Source: JBPYFK01 sp051984675 | Lineage (GTDB): Bacteria > Actinomycetota > Actinomycetes > Mycobacteriales > Pseudonocardiaceae | Direction: 5' to 3' | NCBI GenBank assembly: GCA_051984675.1 | Contig: JBPYFK010000013.1 | Span: forward strand, 1 to 27,119 | Length of the DNA stretch: 27,119 nt | In this document: positions 6,026 through 14,776 of the stretch, piece after piece | How the letters are laid out: each line of letters opens with the position of its first letter | Position numbering within the stretch: the stretch's first letter is position 1 | The notes under the pieces: generated by a model | What the model saw: only the letters and a program-made list of their open reading frames with translations | Databases searched by the model: none | Told to the model about the DNA's origin: nothing | Made by a program: the position numbers and the translations under genes

Positions 6026-8392
6026 CTACTCCGGGCGATGTTCCGCCACCCATGCCGCGATCTGGCCGCGGGAGGTGAAACCCAGCTTGGTGAGGATGTT
6101 TTCCACGTGCGTCTCGGCGGTGCGTTGTGAGACAACCAGTCGCCGAGCGATGTCCTTGTTACCGAGTCCGTCCGCGATCAACACGGCGACTTCGCTTTCC
6201 CTGGGGGTGAGAAGTGATGACCAGTCGTTCTCGCGAGTCCGCCTCGCGGTCACACGCTGGCCGTCCTGGTCAGAACCTCCCAAGGCGAGGTTGACGGCGG
6301 CGTCCAGGTCGAGTTGGATGCCGCGCTGGAAGACGTCCCGGAAGGACCGCCCGCCGTAGGTTCGACGTGCCGTTTCCTCGCACGCTTGGTGGTAGTCGGT
6401 CAGGTATCCGAACTCCGTCAGCGGTCCACCCAGCCGCTGCCATAGCGTATCCGCGGCTCCGAGCAGCATGATCGAGCGCTTGACCTCCGCGGGCGTGTCC
6501 ACCGCCATCCAGGCAAGCGCCTCCAACGTCACGGCAGTACCCAGCCTGTCCTTGACTTCTTCGAAGAGCTGAATCGCTTCGCTCTCGACGCTGGTGGCAC
6601 CCCGTACGTCACCCTCACGCCAGAGTTGGAGTCCCAACACCCACAACGCGTATGCCTTCCACCAGGTCTCATCGTGTGCGTCGCACAGAGAGCAGGACGC
6701 ATCGCACAACGCACGTACCTCGGTGCTCTCGCCATGAAGGAACGCGACGAGCGCTTTCCGATAGAAGGCCATGGCGATGCCGATCGGTTCGTCGACGGCC
6801 CGGTGGTGCGCGATCGTTTGCTCATACAACGAGTCCGCGCGCTGCAGGTCACCCTCAAACGCCGCGATGATCCCGGAAAACAGGGCCACGTAACCCAGCG
6901 CCTTCCGATCCCCGAAGGTCCCGGCGAGGCTTTCACCTTCGTCCAGTCTCGCGTGTGCTGTCGCGCGGTCGTTTTGCAGGATGGCAAGCCATGCCGCCAC
7001 CAACAGGCCCTTGGCGCGCTGAACACTTGGGGCCGGTGAGAGCGCGAGCAACCGTTCCAGCCAGCGCTGTCCCTCGGTGACCGAGCCCGAAGCGACCCAG
7101 TACTGCCACAGCTCGGTCGCCATGACCAGGCCGATCTCGGCTTCTCCCGGTTCGGTAGCGCACAATTCCAACGCCGCACGCACGTTGGGATGCTCCGCAC
7201 GCAGGCGCGCCAGCCAGCTCGTCTGCTCCGCACTGAACAGCCGCCGCTCCGCTTCGGACACCAAGGCCGCGTAGTAGTCGCGGTGGCGGCGTCGTGCCTC
7301 GAGATCGTCGGCGTGCCCCAGCTGTTCCCGGCCGTACTCGCGCAGCGTCTCCAACAGGCGGTATCGGGCAGGTGCCTGTTCGCTGTCCACGAGCAGCACG
7401 GATTTGGCGACCAGCCCGTTGACCAGATCGTCGACCTCGTCAGATTCGATTCCGTTCCCGGTGCACACGCTCTGCGCGGCGTCGAGGTCGAACGGGGCAG
7501 CAAAGACGGACAACCGTGCCCACGCCTGGCGTTCACGAGCCGTGCACAGTTCGTACGACCAGTCCATGAGCGCTCGTAGCGTCTGCTGGCGTGGCAGCGC
7601 GGTACGGCTGCCTCCAGTGAGAAGCCGGTACCGGTGGTCGAGCCGCTGAACGATCTGCCGCACCGAGAGGTACCGCAACCGGGCCGCCGCCAGCTCGATG
7701 GCAAGCGGCATGCCATCCAGTCGTCGGCAGACCTGCACTACGGCATCCCGGTTGTCGGCGGTTACCGCGAATCCGGGGCGTACCTTGGTGGCCAGTTCAG
7801 CGAACAGCGAGACCGCTTCGTACTGGACCAATGCCTCAAGCGGGAGCGAGGGACGGTCCGGCTCAGGGACGGACAGCGGTAGTACCGGGTAGATCGTCTC
7901 CCCCTCAATCCCCAGGTCCTCCCTCCCCGTCGCCAAGATCGTCAGTCCGGGGGCCGCGCGCAACAAACGATCGGCCAACTTCGCACACGCGTCGACGAGG
8001 TGTTCGCAGTTGTCGAGAATCAGCAGGAGGCGCTTGTCCCGGAGGTACTCGGGGAGGCGGTCGTCGAGATGGCGTGCCGAGCGATCCTGCAGGCCGAGCG
8101 AGGCGGCGACCGTCTGTGCTAGCAGCTCCGGGTCCCGGAGCGCCTCGAACTCGACCAGCCACGTCCCGTCCGGAAAGGTGCGGCGAACGCTCGCGGCGAC
8201 CCGAAGCGCCAGCCGGGTCTTGCCCATGCCACCGACGCCGGTCAGGGTCACGAGCCGGGACGTGGTCAGCAACTGCCTGACGTCACCCAGCTCCCGGCGA
8301 CGCCCCACGAAAACCGTGACATCAGCGGGCAGGTTACCCACTGCGCCTTCGGTTCGGGACGACCTAGTCTCCGCATCCTGGGTGAGCACCAT
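6026..8392 (-). CDS. STAND ATPase transcriptional regulator, NB-ARC plus LuxR-type HTH (788 aa)
   Basis: A signal-transduction ATPase with a DNA-binding tail. The NB-ARC/AAA domain starts with VFVGRRRELGDVRQLL (about residues 27-42). Walker A is GVGGMGKT (52-59), Walker B LLLILDN (122-128), and the GMPLAIELAAAR block (227-238) is the GxP motif. A region of helical TPR-like repeats follows (about 350-690). The C-terminal LuxR/GerE helix-turn-helix (LTPRESEVAVLIADGLGNKDIA... with VSQRTAETHVENILTKLGF) occupies about 727-785. Known members sense a ligand or partner protein through the repeats and activate specialised-metabolism or stress genes after ATP-dependent oligomerisation. The target is not evident. 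A related fragment downstream shows a second copy once existed. ATG 8392 has a weak AGGAAC site. Confidence 0.93.
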   Translation of the reverse strand: MVLTQDAETRSSRTEGAVGNLPADVTVFVGRRRELGDVRQLLTTSRLVTLTGVGGMGKTRLALRVAASVRRTFPDGTWLVEFEALRDPELLAQTVAASLGLQDRSARHLDDRLPEYLRDKRLLLILDNCEHLVDACAKLADRLLRAAPGLTILATGREDLGIEGETIYPVLPLSVPEPDRPSLPLEALVQYEAVSLFAELATKVRPGFAVTADNRDAVVQVCRRLDGMPLAIELAAARLRYLSVRQIVQRLDHRYRLLTGGSRTALPRQQTLRALMDWSYELCTARERQAWARLSVFAAPFDLDAAQSVCTGNGIESDEVDDLVNGLVAKSVLLVDSEQAPARYRLLETLREYGREQLGHADDLEARRRHRDYYAALVSEAERRLFSAEQTSWLARLRAEHPNVRAALELCATEPGEAEIGLVMATELWQYWVASGSVTEGQRWLERLLALSPAPSVQRAKGLLVAAWLAILQNDRATAHARLDEGESLAGTFGDRKALGYVALFSGIIAAFEGDLQRADSLYEQTIAHHRAVDEPIGIAMAFYRKALVAFLHGESTEVRALCDASCSLCDAHDETWWKAYALWVLGLQLWREGDVRGATSVESEAIQLFEEVKDRLGTAVTLEALAWMAVDTPAEVKRSIMLLGAADTLWQRLGGPLTEFGYLTDYHQACEETARRTYGGRSFRDVFQRGIQLDLDAAVNLALGGSDQDGQRVTARRTRENDWSSLLTPRESEVAVLIADGLGNKDIARRLVVSQRTAETHVENILTKLGFTSRGQIAAWVAEHRPE

Positions 8393-8410
8393 GGCTGTTC
8401 CTGTCTCGGA

Positions 8411-8797
8411 TCATCCCTCAAGGCAAACTATAGAGGACCTCGCTCGGGCGACGGAGCCAATAGCCTTGCTCTCCACCCCGTGGAGGACTGCAGGCATCTC
8501 GTTCTGGGTGCGCCGCGTCTGAAACGACATGATCCCCTTTCTCCCGCGACACCGGACTGTCGTGTTGCGGACGCAGAATGCCTCGTGTTCGACCGGCAGC
8601 GTGCACTGCCAGGACCTGGCGCAGTTCTTCGTCGTTCGGGCGATCGGGTTGCCACAGACCGTCGACTCGTCGAACCTGATCCCTGCGAGGGTCGCCCTCA
8701 GTGGATCGGTGCCCGACTCGACCTCGTTGTACCGGCAGCACCCTATGTGACGCGCCGGTCCACAACGTTGCGCTATTCCACGAAAAATCACTCCCAT
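8411..8797 (-). CDS. possible small Cys-rich protein (start uncertain)
   Basis: The minus-strand frame contains STVCGNPIARTTKNCARSWQ directly followed by CTLPVEHEAFCVRNTTV, with four cysteines and a histidine in a Cys-x6-His-x3-Cys arrangement. Short C...LP..H...C motifs of this kind are common in small actinomycete zinc-binding proteins, so this core may be real. The surrounding residues are poor and no start has a ribosome site. ATG 8797 and ATG 8836 are both possible. It lies directly upstream of the STAND regulator on the same strand and would overlap its promoter. It could equally be a remnant or a chance frame. Confidence 0.3.
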   Translation of the reverse strand: MGVIFRGIAQRCGPARHIGCCRYNEVESGTDPLRATLAGIRFDESTVCGNPIARTTKNCARSWQCTLPVEHEAFCVRNTTVRCRGRKGIMSFQTRRTQNEMPAVLHGVESKAIGSVARARSSIVCLEG

Positions 8798-8857
8798 TCT
8801 TGTCTTACCGAACAAACCAGTCGGCGCTGTCCTCATCTAGGGAAGTAGGTTACGAAT

Positions 8858-9822
8858 TCACCACGGGAGCCGTTGCCCGGTTCCTTGTTGTTGCGCGGCG
8901 CGGAGGACGGCGTCGGCGAAGGCGGTGTCGAGTGCCCCGACACCCAGGTTGCAGGCGACCGTGAGTTTGCCGCGTAGCTCGTCATCAAAGGCCCGACCCG
9001 TGGTCGTCCGCGCATCAGGCCATCCCTTGAAGTGGCCCTGGGTCCGGTAGTACTCGAATTGATCGATGTCGTCGACAATGAACAGGTCCGCCGCCCCGAC
9101 AAATTCGGGCCTGACGTAGAAGTCGAAGTCGACCGGCAGCAGCAGGGACGGACCTGCCAGCCACTCACTACCCAGGGCAGGGGTGGGATTCTTGACGATC
9201 GGTCCCGTGGTGACGACGATCTGGGCATCTCGCACGGCCGCCCGCGCGTCGGAGTACACCCGCACGTCGAGGTCCACACCCGCCTCGGGGCGGGAGCCGA
9301 CCGGAACCCGCGGGTCGTAGATGTGCAGCCGCGCCTGCGGGTTGAGTGCCTCGACGACTTTCGCGTGGTAGTGCCCCTGCTCGCCGAAGCCCAGCAGCGC
9401 GACGTCGCGCCACCCCTCGGGACCGTGCGCCCGCAGGCAGGCCCCACTGGCAGCTGCGGTCCGTGCCGCCGTGATCTCAGCAGCGTCCGTGATCGCCTGT
9501 GGAACCCCGGTCTCGGCGTCGTTGATCACCATCAGGCCGTTGATGTACGGCAGCCCTCGCGAGGGGTTCTGCGGGTATCCGGCCACCCACTTCACCGACA
9601 CGGCATCACGATCGGCCAGATAGGCGGGCATGGCGTGGATGAAGGTGTCGGCGCGAGGGTGCACCCCCGGCTTGGGAGGCATCTCGACCTCGCCTCGCGC
9701 CATCGCGCGGTAGGTCTGCTCAGCGATGTCGATCTGCTCGCCGACGGCGGCATGACCTGCTTGACCTCAGCTCGAGTGAGGTAGACCAGCTCTTCGGTCG
9801 GAGGGGCTGCGGTGGTGTTCAC
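8858..9822 (-). pseudogene. ornithine cyclodeaminase / mu-crystallin family protein, frameshifted
   Basis: Two overlapping frames together make one gene. The first (ATG 9822) reads MNTTAAPPTEELVYLTRAEV and continues to about 9750. The second, open from about 9745 down to 8858, carries VGEQIDIAEQTYRAMARGEV, then VEMPPKPGVHPRADTFIHAMPAYL, VSVKWVAGYPQNP, LPYINGLMVINDAETGVPQAI and the NAD(P)-binding LLGFGEQGHYHAKVV. The two starts differ by 119 bases, so one base is missing in the CCGCCG-like run at about 9741-9753. Restored, the protein would be about 321 residues, the normal family length. The family includes ornithine cyclodeaminases, alanine dehydrogenases and ketimine reductases; the substrate is not certain. 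It is either a true pseudogene or a sequencing error; an internal ATG at 9703 would lose about 40 residues. It is divergent from a GntR regulator. Confidence 0.85.
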
Positions 9823-9857
9823 GGGGCTGACTCCTCAATTCGACTGTAAAACCAGAC

Positions 9858-9883
9858 TGAAATTTCAATTCGTTCGCTAGACT
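9858..9883 (+). promoter_or_regulatory. GntR-gene promoter (leaderless) overlapping a palindromic operator
   Basis: The perfect palindrome TGAAATTTCA (9858-9867) lies midway between the divergent genes. TAGACT (9878-9883) is a good -10 hexamer placed only six bases before ATG 9890, so transcription should begin at or next to the start codon. The -35 region would fall over the palindrome, suiting repression by the GntR protein. The heptamer CAATTCG occurs twice (near 9837 and 9866). Confidence 0.5.
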
Positions 9884-9889
9884 AACACT

Positions 9890-10570
9890 ATGAGCATCGC
9901 GGGCAACAGCACGGCGACATCACGTGCTTCGCAGGGCAACGGCACGCCGACGCTGCGTGACCAGGCGTACGTCGCCCTTCGGGACATGCTGGTGACGTTG
10001 GAGATCCCGCCCGGTGGTCCGATCAACGAGCAACAGGTCGCCCGGCAACTCGACCTGGGCCTGACACCGGTTCGGCAGGCTCTCCGGCGGCTGGAGGCCG
10101 AGCGGCTGGTGGCGATCCACCCCAGGCGCGGCACGTTCGCCACCGACGTGCACATCACCGATCTGGGCAAGATCGCCGAGATCAGGGTCGACCTGGAGTC
10201 GCTCGCGGCGGCCTGCGCGGCCGACCGTGCGACCGGCTCGGATCGCCGTATGCTCCAGGGTCTTCTCGACGAGATTCGGCGGGTGTCCGATGAGGACACC
10301 GACACCCTCATGGATCTCGACAGCAGGATGCACCGCGCGATCTATCAATGCGCGCACAACGACTACCTGGCCGAAACGTTGACCGAGTACCACAACCTCA
10401 TGGCACGGATCTGGTATCTGTTCGCCGATCGCCTGCCGACCCCACCGCGGCTCATGGAAGAGCACGTGCCGCTGCTCGAGGCGATCCTCGCCAGTGATCC
10501 GGGCAAGGCACGCACCCTCGCCGCCCACCATGTCAACGGCTTTGCCGAGGCCGTCAAGGCGACGCTGTAA
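9890..10570 (+). CDS. GntR family transcriptional regulator, FadR subfamily (226 aa)
   Basis: An N-terminal winged helix (about residues 20-90) carries the GntR signature LRDQAYVALRDMLVTLEIPP then INEQQVARQLDLGLTPVRQA and LRRLEAERLVAIHPRRGTFA. The C-terminal all-helical FCD domain (about 97-222) contains DLDSRMHRAIYQ, HVPLLEAI and AAHHVNGF, whose Asp and His residues are the usual metal/ligand-binding positions. FadR-type regulators are mostly repressors released by an organic or amino acid. It is divergent from the ornithine cyclodeaminase-family gene and converges on an amino-acid permease, so a basic amino acid or its catabolite is the likely effector (inference). No ribosome site is needed if the transcript is leaderless. 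Confidence 0.92.
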   Translation: MSIAGNSTATSRASQGNGTPTLRDQAYVALRDMLVTLEIPPGGPINEQQVARQLDLGLTPVRQALRRLEAERLVAIHPRRGTFATDVHITDLGKIAEIRVDLESLAAACAADRATGSDRRMLQGLLDEIRRVSDEDTDTLMDLDSRMHRAIYQCAHNDYLAETLTEYHNLMARIWYLFADRLPTPPRLMEEHVPLLEAILASDPGKARTLAAHHVNGFAEAVKATL

Positions 10571-10662
10571 GCCGATGGAGGTAGCAGCCGGCACCAGCCC
10601 ACTGCCTAGCTGCCCACGTTGGACCCGGCACCGGGACTCCCCTAGCCTGCCGCAACCCAGTG

Positions 10663-12315
10663 CTAGCCCATCTCGGATGCCGCCGCTTCCTGCTCTTCCA
10701 GCTGCACGTACTCCGCGACCCGCTCCGTCGGCAGGGCCAGTGCGACGGCGATGTAGAAGATGATCAGGCTGAACACGACGATGACGCCCATGTCCCACCA
10801 GAACGGGATCACGCCCAGCCCGTCGAACTGACCGAGATACGTGATCAAGGCCATGCCCGCCAGATACGGCAGCACCCAAGCCGATTCCCGCCAGTCGATC
10901 TTCGGACGCCGCGGGTTGGCGCGGGTGAGGTAGGACGCCGCGAGCAGCGCGAAGCCGGCGAGCACAGCCAGGAACAGCCGGGAATCGGTCTTCCACCCAC
11001 CCCAGTACACGATCAGATTCGCCGCGATGAACCCCAGCGGCGCGAGCACGGAGGCTCCACGCAGCCGGTAAGGCCGCTCGCGGTCAGGGTCCCTGGCACG
11101 CAACGCCGCCAGCGACACCGGCGTGAAGGCGTACATCAACGCGATAGCGGAGCTGATGAACCCGACGAGGGCCTGCCAACTCGGGAAGGGCAGAAACGCG
11201 ATCAGTCCCACGACGAAGGCGAACAGGATCGAGAAGATCGGGACGCCCTGCCGGCTGACCCGCTCGAAGGCGACCGGAATGTAGCCGTTACGCGACATGC
11301 CGTAGGTCAGGCGTGACGATGTGGCGACGTACACCAACCCCGTCCCTGCCGGGGAGATGAACGCGTCCACGTACAGCACGAACGCCAACCACCCCAGACC
11401 GAGAGTGGTAGCGATACCGGCGTAGGGCCCCAAGGCGCCTTTCTCGATCGGGTTCGACCAGCCGCCAACCAGGGCGCTCGGGTCCAACGCTCCGATGAAG
11501 GCAACCTCCAGTAGCAGATAGATCGCCGTGCCGATCACGACGGCTCCGATCACTGCTCGCGGCAGATCGCGCTTGGGGTTGCGTGCCTCGCCGCCGAGCT
11601 GGATCGCCTGCTCGAAACCGACCATGGAGAACACCACTCCGGCCGGCAGCGCCGCCAGAATCCCTTTGACACCAAAGGGAGCGAACCCACCACCAGCCGA
11701 GAAGTTGGACGGGTGGAACGCCACCACCAGGAACACCGCGACTGTCAACAGCGGTACGGCGACCTTCCACCAAACCACGGGAGTGTTCGTCTCGGACAGC
11801 TTGCGCACGCCCCAGACATTGATGATCGCGAACACGGCCATGAGAACACACGAGACGATCAAGCCGACCCCGGTGAGAACCGGAGTTCCGGCCACCTCCA
11901 CGACCAAGTCCGGGATCTGGTTACTCAGGTACTGCAACGCCGCCATCACCTCGATCGGAGCGATGGTGACCGCACCCAGCCAGGCCATCCAGCCGGCGAC
12001 GAACCCGCCCAATGGGCCGAACACGAAATGCGGAAACCGCGCCGTACCACCAGAGACCGGGTACGCCGCGCCAAGCTCAGCGTGGATCAGCGCCAGCACG
12101 ACCACGATGACACCTGTGAGAACCCACGAAACCAGCGAGGCAGGGCCGGCCGCCTTCGCGGCCGTGAGCGCCCCCAGCAACCACCCCGACCCGATGATCG
12201 AGCCCAAGGAGACGAACGTCAGCCCCACCAGTCCCACATCGCGCCGCAGGTGACGCCCTTGGCCCGCCGCGGCCGAACCCTGTCCCCCCGACTCCTTACC
12301 CGATGCCCCTGCCAT
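10663..12315 (-). CDS. APC family amino-acid permease (550 aa)
   Basis: A twelve-helix-type transporter of the amino acid-polyamine-organocation superfamily. After a Gly/Ser/Gln-rich cytoplasmic start the first helix region reads VGLVGLTFVSLGSIIGSGWL, the GSIIGSGW block being the family's substrate-binding bend. The next conserved blocks are YPVSGGTARFPHFVFG and, near residues 230-245, GVVFSMVGFEQAIQLGGEAR with KRDLPRAV, also a family hallmark. Later helices follow with short loops to a Glu-rich tail. It would import an amino acid or polyamine by proton symport at the plasma membrane. It lies near an ornithine cyclodeaminase-family gene, which suggests a shared substrate, though the two genes are separated by the regulator. 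A CRP-like site lies about 50 bases upstream of its start. Confidence 0.92.
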   Translation of the reverse strand: MAGASGKESGGQGSAAAGQGRHLRRDVGLVGLTFVSLGSIIGSGWLLGALTAAKAAGPASLVSWVLTGVIVVVLALIHAELGAAYPVSGGTARFPHFVFGPLGGFVAGWMAWLGAVTIAPIEVMAALQYLSNQIPDLVVEVAGTPVLTGVGLIVSCVLMAVFAIINVWGVRKLSETNTPVVWWKVAVPLLTVAVFLVVAFHPSNFSAGGGFAPFGVKGILAALPAGVVFSMVGFEQAIQLGGEARNPKRDLPRAVIGAVVIGTAIYLLLEVAFIGALDPSALVGGWSNPIEKGALGPYAGIATTLGLGWLAFVLYVDAFISPAGTGLVYVATSSRLTYGMSRNGYIPVAFERVSRQGVPIFSILFAFVVGLIAFLPFPSWQALVGFISSAIALMYAFTPVSLAALRARDPDRERPYRLRGASVLAPLGFIAANLIVYWGGWKTDSRLFLAVLAGFALLAASYLTRANPRRPKIDWRESAWVLPYLAGMALITYLGQFDGLGVIPFWWDMGVIVVFSLIIFYIAVALALPTERVAEYVQLEEQEAAASEMG

Positions 12316-12364
12316 GATTCCCCCGAACAGACGTGCGCCCGAACATCTCAGCGAGCAGCCCCAG

Positions 12365-12380
12365 TGTGATACACGTCACT
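12365..12380. promoter_or_regulatory. CRP/GlxR-like operator upstream of the permease
   Basis: TGTGATACACGTCACT matches the CRP-family consensus TGTGA-N6-TCACA at nine of ten conserved positions. It sits 50 bases upstream of the APC permease start (12315), a usual distance for activation or repression of that promoter. Confidence 0.5.
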
Positions 12381-12636
12381 AATTGGTGCCCAAGATACGC
12401 CCGAGTCCCAATGAGCACCAGACGCTCACAGCCCGAGCGCCGACAGCGTCGCGCGTGTTCAGCCTGTTGTTCGTCGGCTTGTCGAGTGCGGAAACCGCTG
12501 TCGACCGCCGAGTTGCGCAAATCCTGAAAGCGAGGTTCAGCGCTCCGGGGTCCCCCCGTCGCGAATGGACAGTTGCAGCACAGATCTCATGGCAGGAGCG
12601 TGCCGCGGCACCGCAGACGCTGCAGATTCGGGCCCA
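12381..12636. other. intergenic, no gene seen
   Basis: This stretch between the divergent permease and YrhK genes has no convincing gene. It contains the 12-bp palindrome GTGCCGCGGCAC (12600-12611), function unknown. Confidence 0.4.
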
Positions 12637-12665
12637 TTGACTCTCACCCGGATGGGCGCTATTGC
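12637..12665 (+). promoter_or_regulatory. promoter of the YrhK-family gene
   Basis: TTGACT (12637-12642) and TATTGC (12660-12665) are separated by exactly 17 bases, a near-consensus vegetative promoter. Transcription should start near 12671, leaving about ten bases before ATG 12681. Confidence 0.55.
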
Positions 12666-12680
12666 GTGACACTCGGCGGC

Positions 12681-12971
12681 ATGAGTGAACCGGCAACTTC
12701 CACACCCTGGTACCGGCACGTAGGCCACGGCGAACTCCTCCTGCGTCGCCGCTACGAGACCGCCAGCATCATCAACGACATCCTCATCGCCGCCTGGTTC
12801 ATCGTCGGAAGCATCCTGTTCTTCGGCACCACGACAGCCACCGCCGGAACTTGGATGTTCCTGCTGGGCAGCATCGAACTCGCGATTCGCCCCACCATCC
12901 GGCTGATCCGGCACGAGCACCTGCGCCGCCTCCAGCTCACGGGCCCGCACGAATCCGATCAGGATTTCTAA
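12681..12971 (+). CDS. YrhK-family small membrane protein (96 aa)
   Basis: From ATG 12681 (MSEPATSTPWYRHVGHGELL) the protein matches YrhK-like proteins. A short soluble start ends in the RRRYETASIINDILIAAWFIVGS block, with YE followed by a first membrane helix. A second hydrophobic segment (TWMFLLGSIELAIRPTIRLI) and the basic RHEHLRRLQL tail follow. The family is of unknown function, with one or two membrane helices and roughly this length. The frame is open upstream to 12573, but those residues are Arg-rich and lie before the promoter. Confidence 0.8.
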   Translation: MSEPATSTPWYRHVGHGELLLRRRYETASIINDILIAAWFIVGSILFFGTTTATAGTWMFLLGSIELAIRPTIRLIRHEHLRRLQLTGPHESDQDF

Positions 12972-13054
12972 CCGTGTGAATCTGAGCCCGCTGCCGCCGG
13001 CCGCCGAGCCGCTCTTCTGGGCTCGGTGTGCCATCAACCTGACGGTTCTGACGC

Positions 13055-13399
13055 CTATTCCGCGACCGCCGCTCCGAGACCGAATGCTCGAAGTACGTTT
13101 CCCGTGGCGGACACGATCCGCGAGCTACCGACGATGGGCGCGATGGCCACGCACACGGCCTGAGCGTCCTCGACGGTCAGGCCCGCGTCACGCGCAACCT
13201 TGAGATTGGCCAGGTAGGACGCCGGCGCGGAATCCATCGCGATGAGCGCCGCGAGGCGGATCAAGTGATAGGTTCGTTCGTCCAAGCCCGAGTTAGGCAG
13301 CGTGTTCAGGTGCATCTGGACAAGCTCCTCCAGCACGGGCATGTCACCGTGTGCCACCGCATCCAGCTTCTGTTCCGATATCGAGGCAGTCATAATCAT
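13055..13399 (-). CDS. carboxymuconolactone decarboxylase / AhpD-like family protein (114 aa)
   Basis: A small helical protein of the CMD/AhpD fold. The block ERTYHLIRLAALIAMDSAPA then SYLANLKVARDAGLTVEDAQ and VCVAIAPIVGSSRIVSATGN is typical of these proteins. The CxxC redox pair of true AhpD peroxidase reductases is absent, so thiol peroxidase support is unlikely; the only cysteine is the one in AVCVAI. Relatives without the pair act as decarboxylases or have no assigned role. ATG 13399 is used; ATG 13393 is an alternative. It converges on the YrhK gene with an 83-base gap. Confidence 0.85.
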   Translation of the reverse strand: MIMTASISEQKLDAVAHGDMPVLEELVQMHLNTLPNSGLDERTYHLIRLAALIAMDSAPASYLANLKVARDAGLTVEDAQAVCVAIAPIVGSSRIVSATGNVLRAFGLGAAVAE

Positions 13400-13617
13400 T
13401 CATGCTTCCGCTTGAGGATCGATCCGTACGGCTTTCCACATTAGAACGCGTGGTGTCCTCGACGTAGAGGCGAAAGCCCTCCGGCGTCAGGCATCACAGT
13501 GATCTCAACGCACCCGATGATCCGCCGAAGCGGAATCGATGCGGCCGCAGACGTGGCCATTTCCAAACCCGGATACTTTGACGAAAAGTCTCCACTGAAA
13601 CTACTGAGCTGGATCAC

Positions 13618-14718
13618 TCACCTTGAACCTTCGTGCGCCGGAGCGCGGCTGGTGGTGGTTCCGATCCGCAGTGTGGTTGACAGTCGCACCGTTTCTGGTC
13701 GTGCTCCGGCGAGGAGTTCGTTGATCATTCGTCCGGCCGCCCGTCCCTTTTCGGTCATTGGCTGTTCCACTGTGGTCAGACGCATGGGGGCGAGCCACGG
13801 GGTGTCGATGCCGTCGAAGCCCACGACACTCAGGTCTTCTGGGACTCGAAGGCCGAGTTCCCGTGCGGCATGAATGACACCGACTGCAAGCAGGTCGCTT
13901 TGCGCCACGATGGCGGTCGGGCGCCGATGCGGATCGACGGTCAACAGCTCCAACCCGGCGCGGTGTCCTTCCTCGATCAGACCGTTGGTGGCTTCCCACG
14001 CCAGCACTGCGTGGTCAAGTGCGTCTTCAACGCCTCGGAGTCGGTTGAGGCAGTTGGTCGCCGTCGCCGTAGCGCGATCGGAGTCCTCCAGCCAGCCGCT
14101 TACACCTGCTGGTTGGCGCAGTGGCAGTGCCACCACGCTGATCCGGCGGTGTCCCAGATCCAGTAGGTGCTGTGTCAGCTCGACCGTGGCACCGTGATTG
14201 TCGATGTCCACCAGCGGGATGTCTGCGCCGGGTGGTCCTTCCACACCGATGACCGGGACTCCTCGCCGTCGCAGGGAAGCGAGTGCGGGTTCATCCACAC
14301 CGCCGCAGCTTTCCACGACCACGGCGTCCAGTGGCGCGTTGTCGACCTGCTCTGGCGTCGGACCCGTTCGTCCACTGCTTCCCGACAGCAGCAGCAACCC
14401 GAACCCGGCAGGCGCGAGTTCCTCGGTGAGCCCGTCGAGTAGGGCGACCGCAACGGGATCGCGAAACGCATACAGCAATCGCTCACCGATCAGTACCCCG
14501 ACAATCCCGGATTTGCCCTGCCGCAATGACCGGGCGACCGGGTGGGGGCCCACGTAACCGAGCCGGGCCGCAGCATCGAGAACGCGCTGCCGAGTCGAGT
14601 CGGCGACCGGCCCCGAGCCGGAAAACACCAGTGACGCTGTCGACATCGCCACCCCGGCAGCGTCGGCGACCTTCGACAGAGTCGGACGGCCAGGGGCGGT
14701 GTTCCGTGATCGGGGCAT
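13618..14718 (-). CDS. LacI family transcriptional regulator (366 aa)
   Basis: The N-terminal helix-turn-helix plus hinge (residues about 13-60) reads TLSKVADAAGVAMSTASLVF and SGSGPVADSTRQRVLDAAARLGY, clearly LacI type. The periplasmic-binding-protein-like effector domain follows, with GIVGVLIGERL, DAVVVESCGG, PVIGVEGPPGADIPLVDIDN, HLLDLGHRRISVVALPL and the closing block PTAIVAQSDLLAVGVIHAAR then LGLRVPEDLSVVGFDGIDTP. An AAGGGAG ribosome site precedes ATG 14718. It is divergent from an MFS exporter and a perfect palindrome between them is its likely operator. The small-molecule effector is unknown; LacI members usually bind a sugar or nucleoside. Confidence 0.94.
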   Translation of the reverse strand: MPRSRNTAPGRPTLSKVADAAGVAMSTASLVFSGSGPVADSTRQRVLDAAARLGYVGPHPVARSLRQGKSGIVGVLIGERLLYAFRDPVAVALLDGLTEELAPAGFGLLLLSGSSGRTGPTPEQVDNAPLDAVVVESCGGVDEPALASLRRRGVPVIGVEGPPGADIPLVDIDNHGATVELTQHLLDLGHRRISVVALPLRQPAGVSGWLEDSDRATATATNCLNRLRGVEDALDHAVLAWEATNGLIEEGHRAGLELLTVDPHRRPTAIVAQSDLLAVGVIHAARELGLRVPEDLSVVGFDGIDTPWLAPMRLTTVEQPMTEKGRAAGRMINELLAGARPETVRLSTTLRIGTTTSRAPAHEGSR

Positions 14719-14776
14719 GCTGCGAAAACTCCCTTGACGTCTCGTGTCGCCGCCGGAACACTACCGACCCGACCTG

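Noticed and set aside
5631..6053. Minus-strand open frame as the missing link between the STAND regulator and its fragment
   Set aside because: No resemblance to LuxR or repeat blocks, Arg/Gly/Thr-rich, and it runs through the GlgC remnant on the other strand.
9920..10996. Minus-strand 358-codon frame across the FadR-type regulator
   Set aside because: Antisense of a recognised winged-helix/FCD gene; no motif of its own.
10663..12369. Plus-strand long open frames opposite the APC permease
   Set aside because: Their residues are low-complexity (His/Arg/Asp or Thr/Pro) and the minus strand carries all family motifs.
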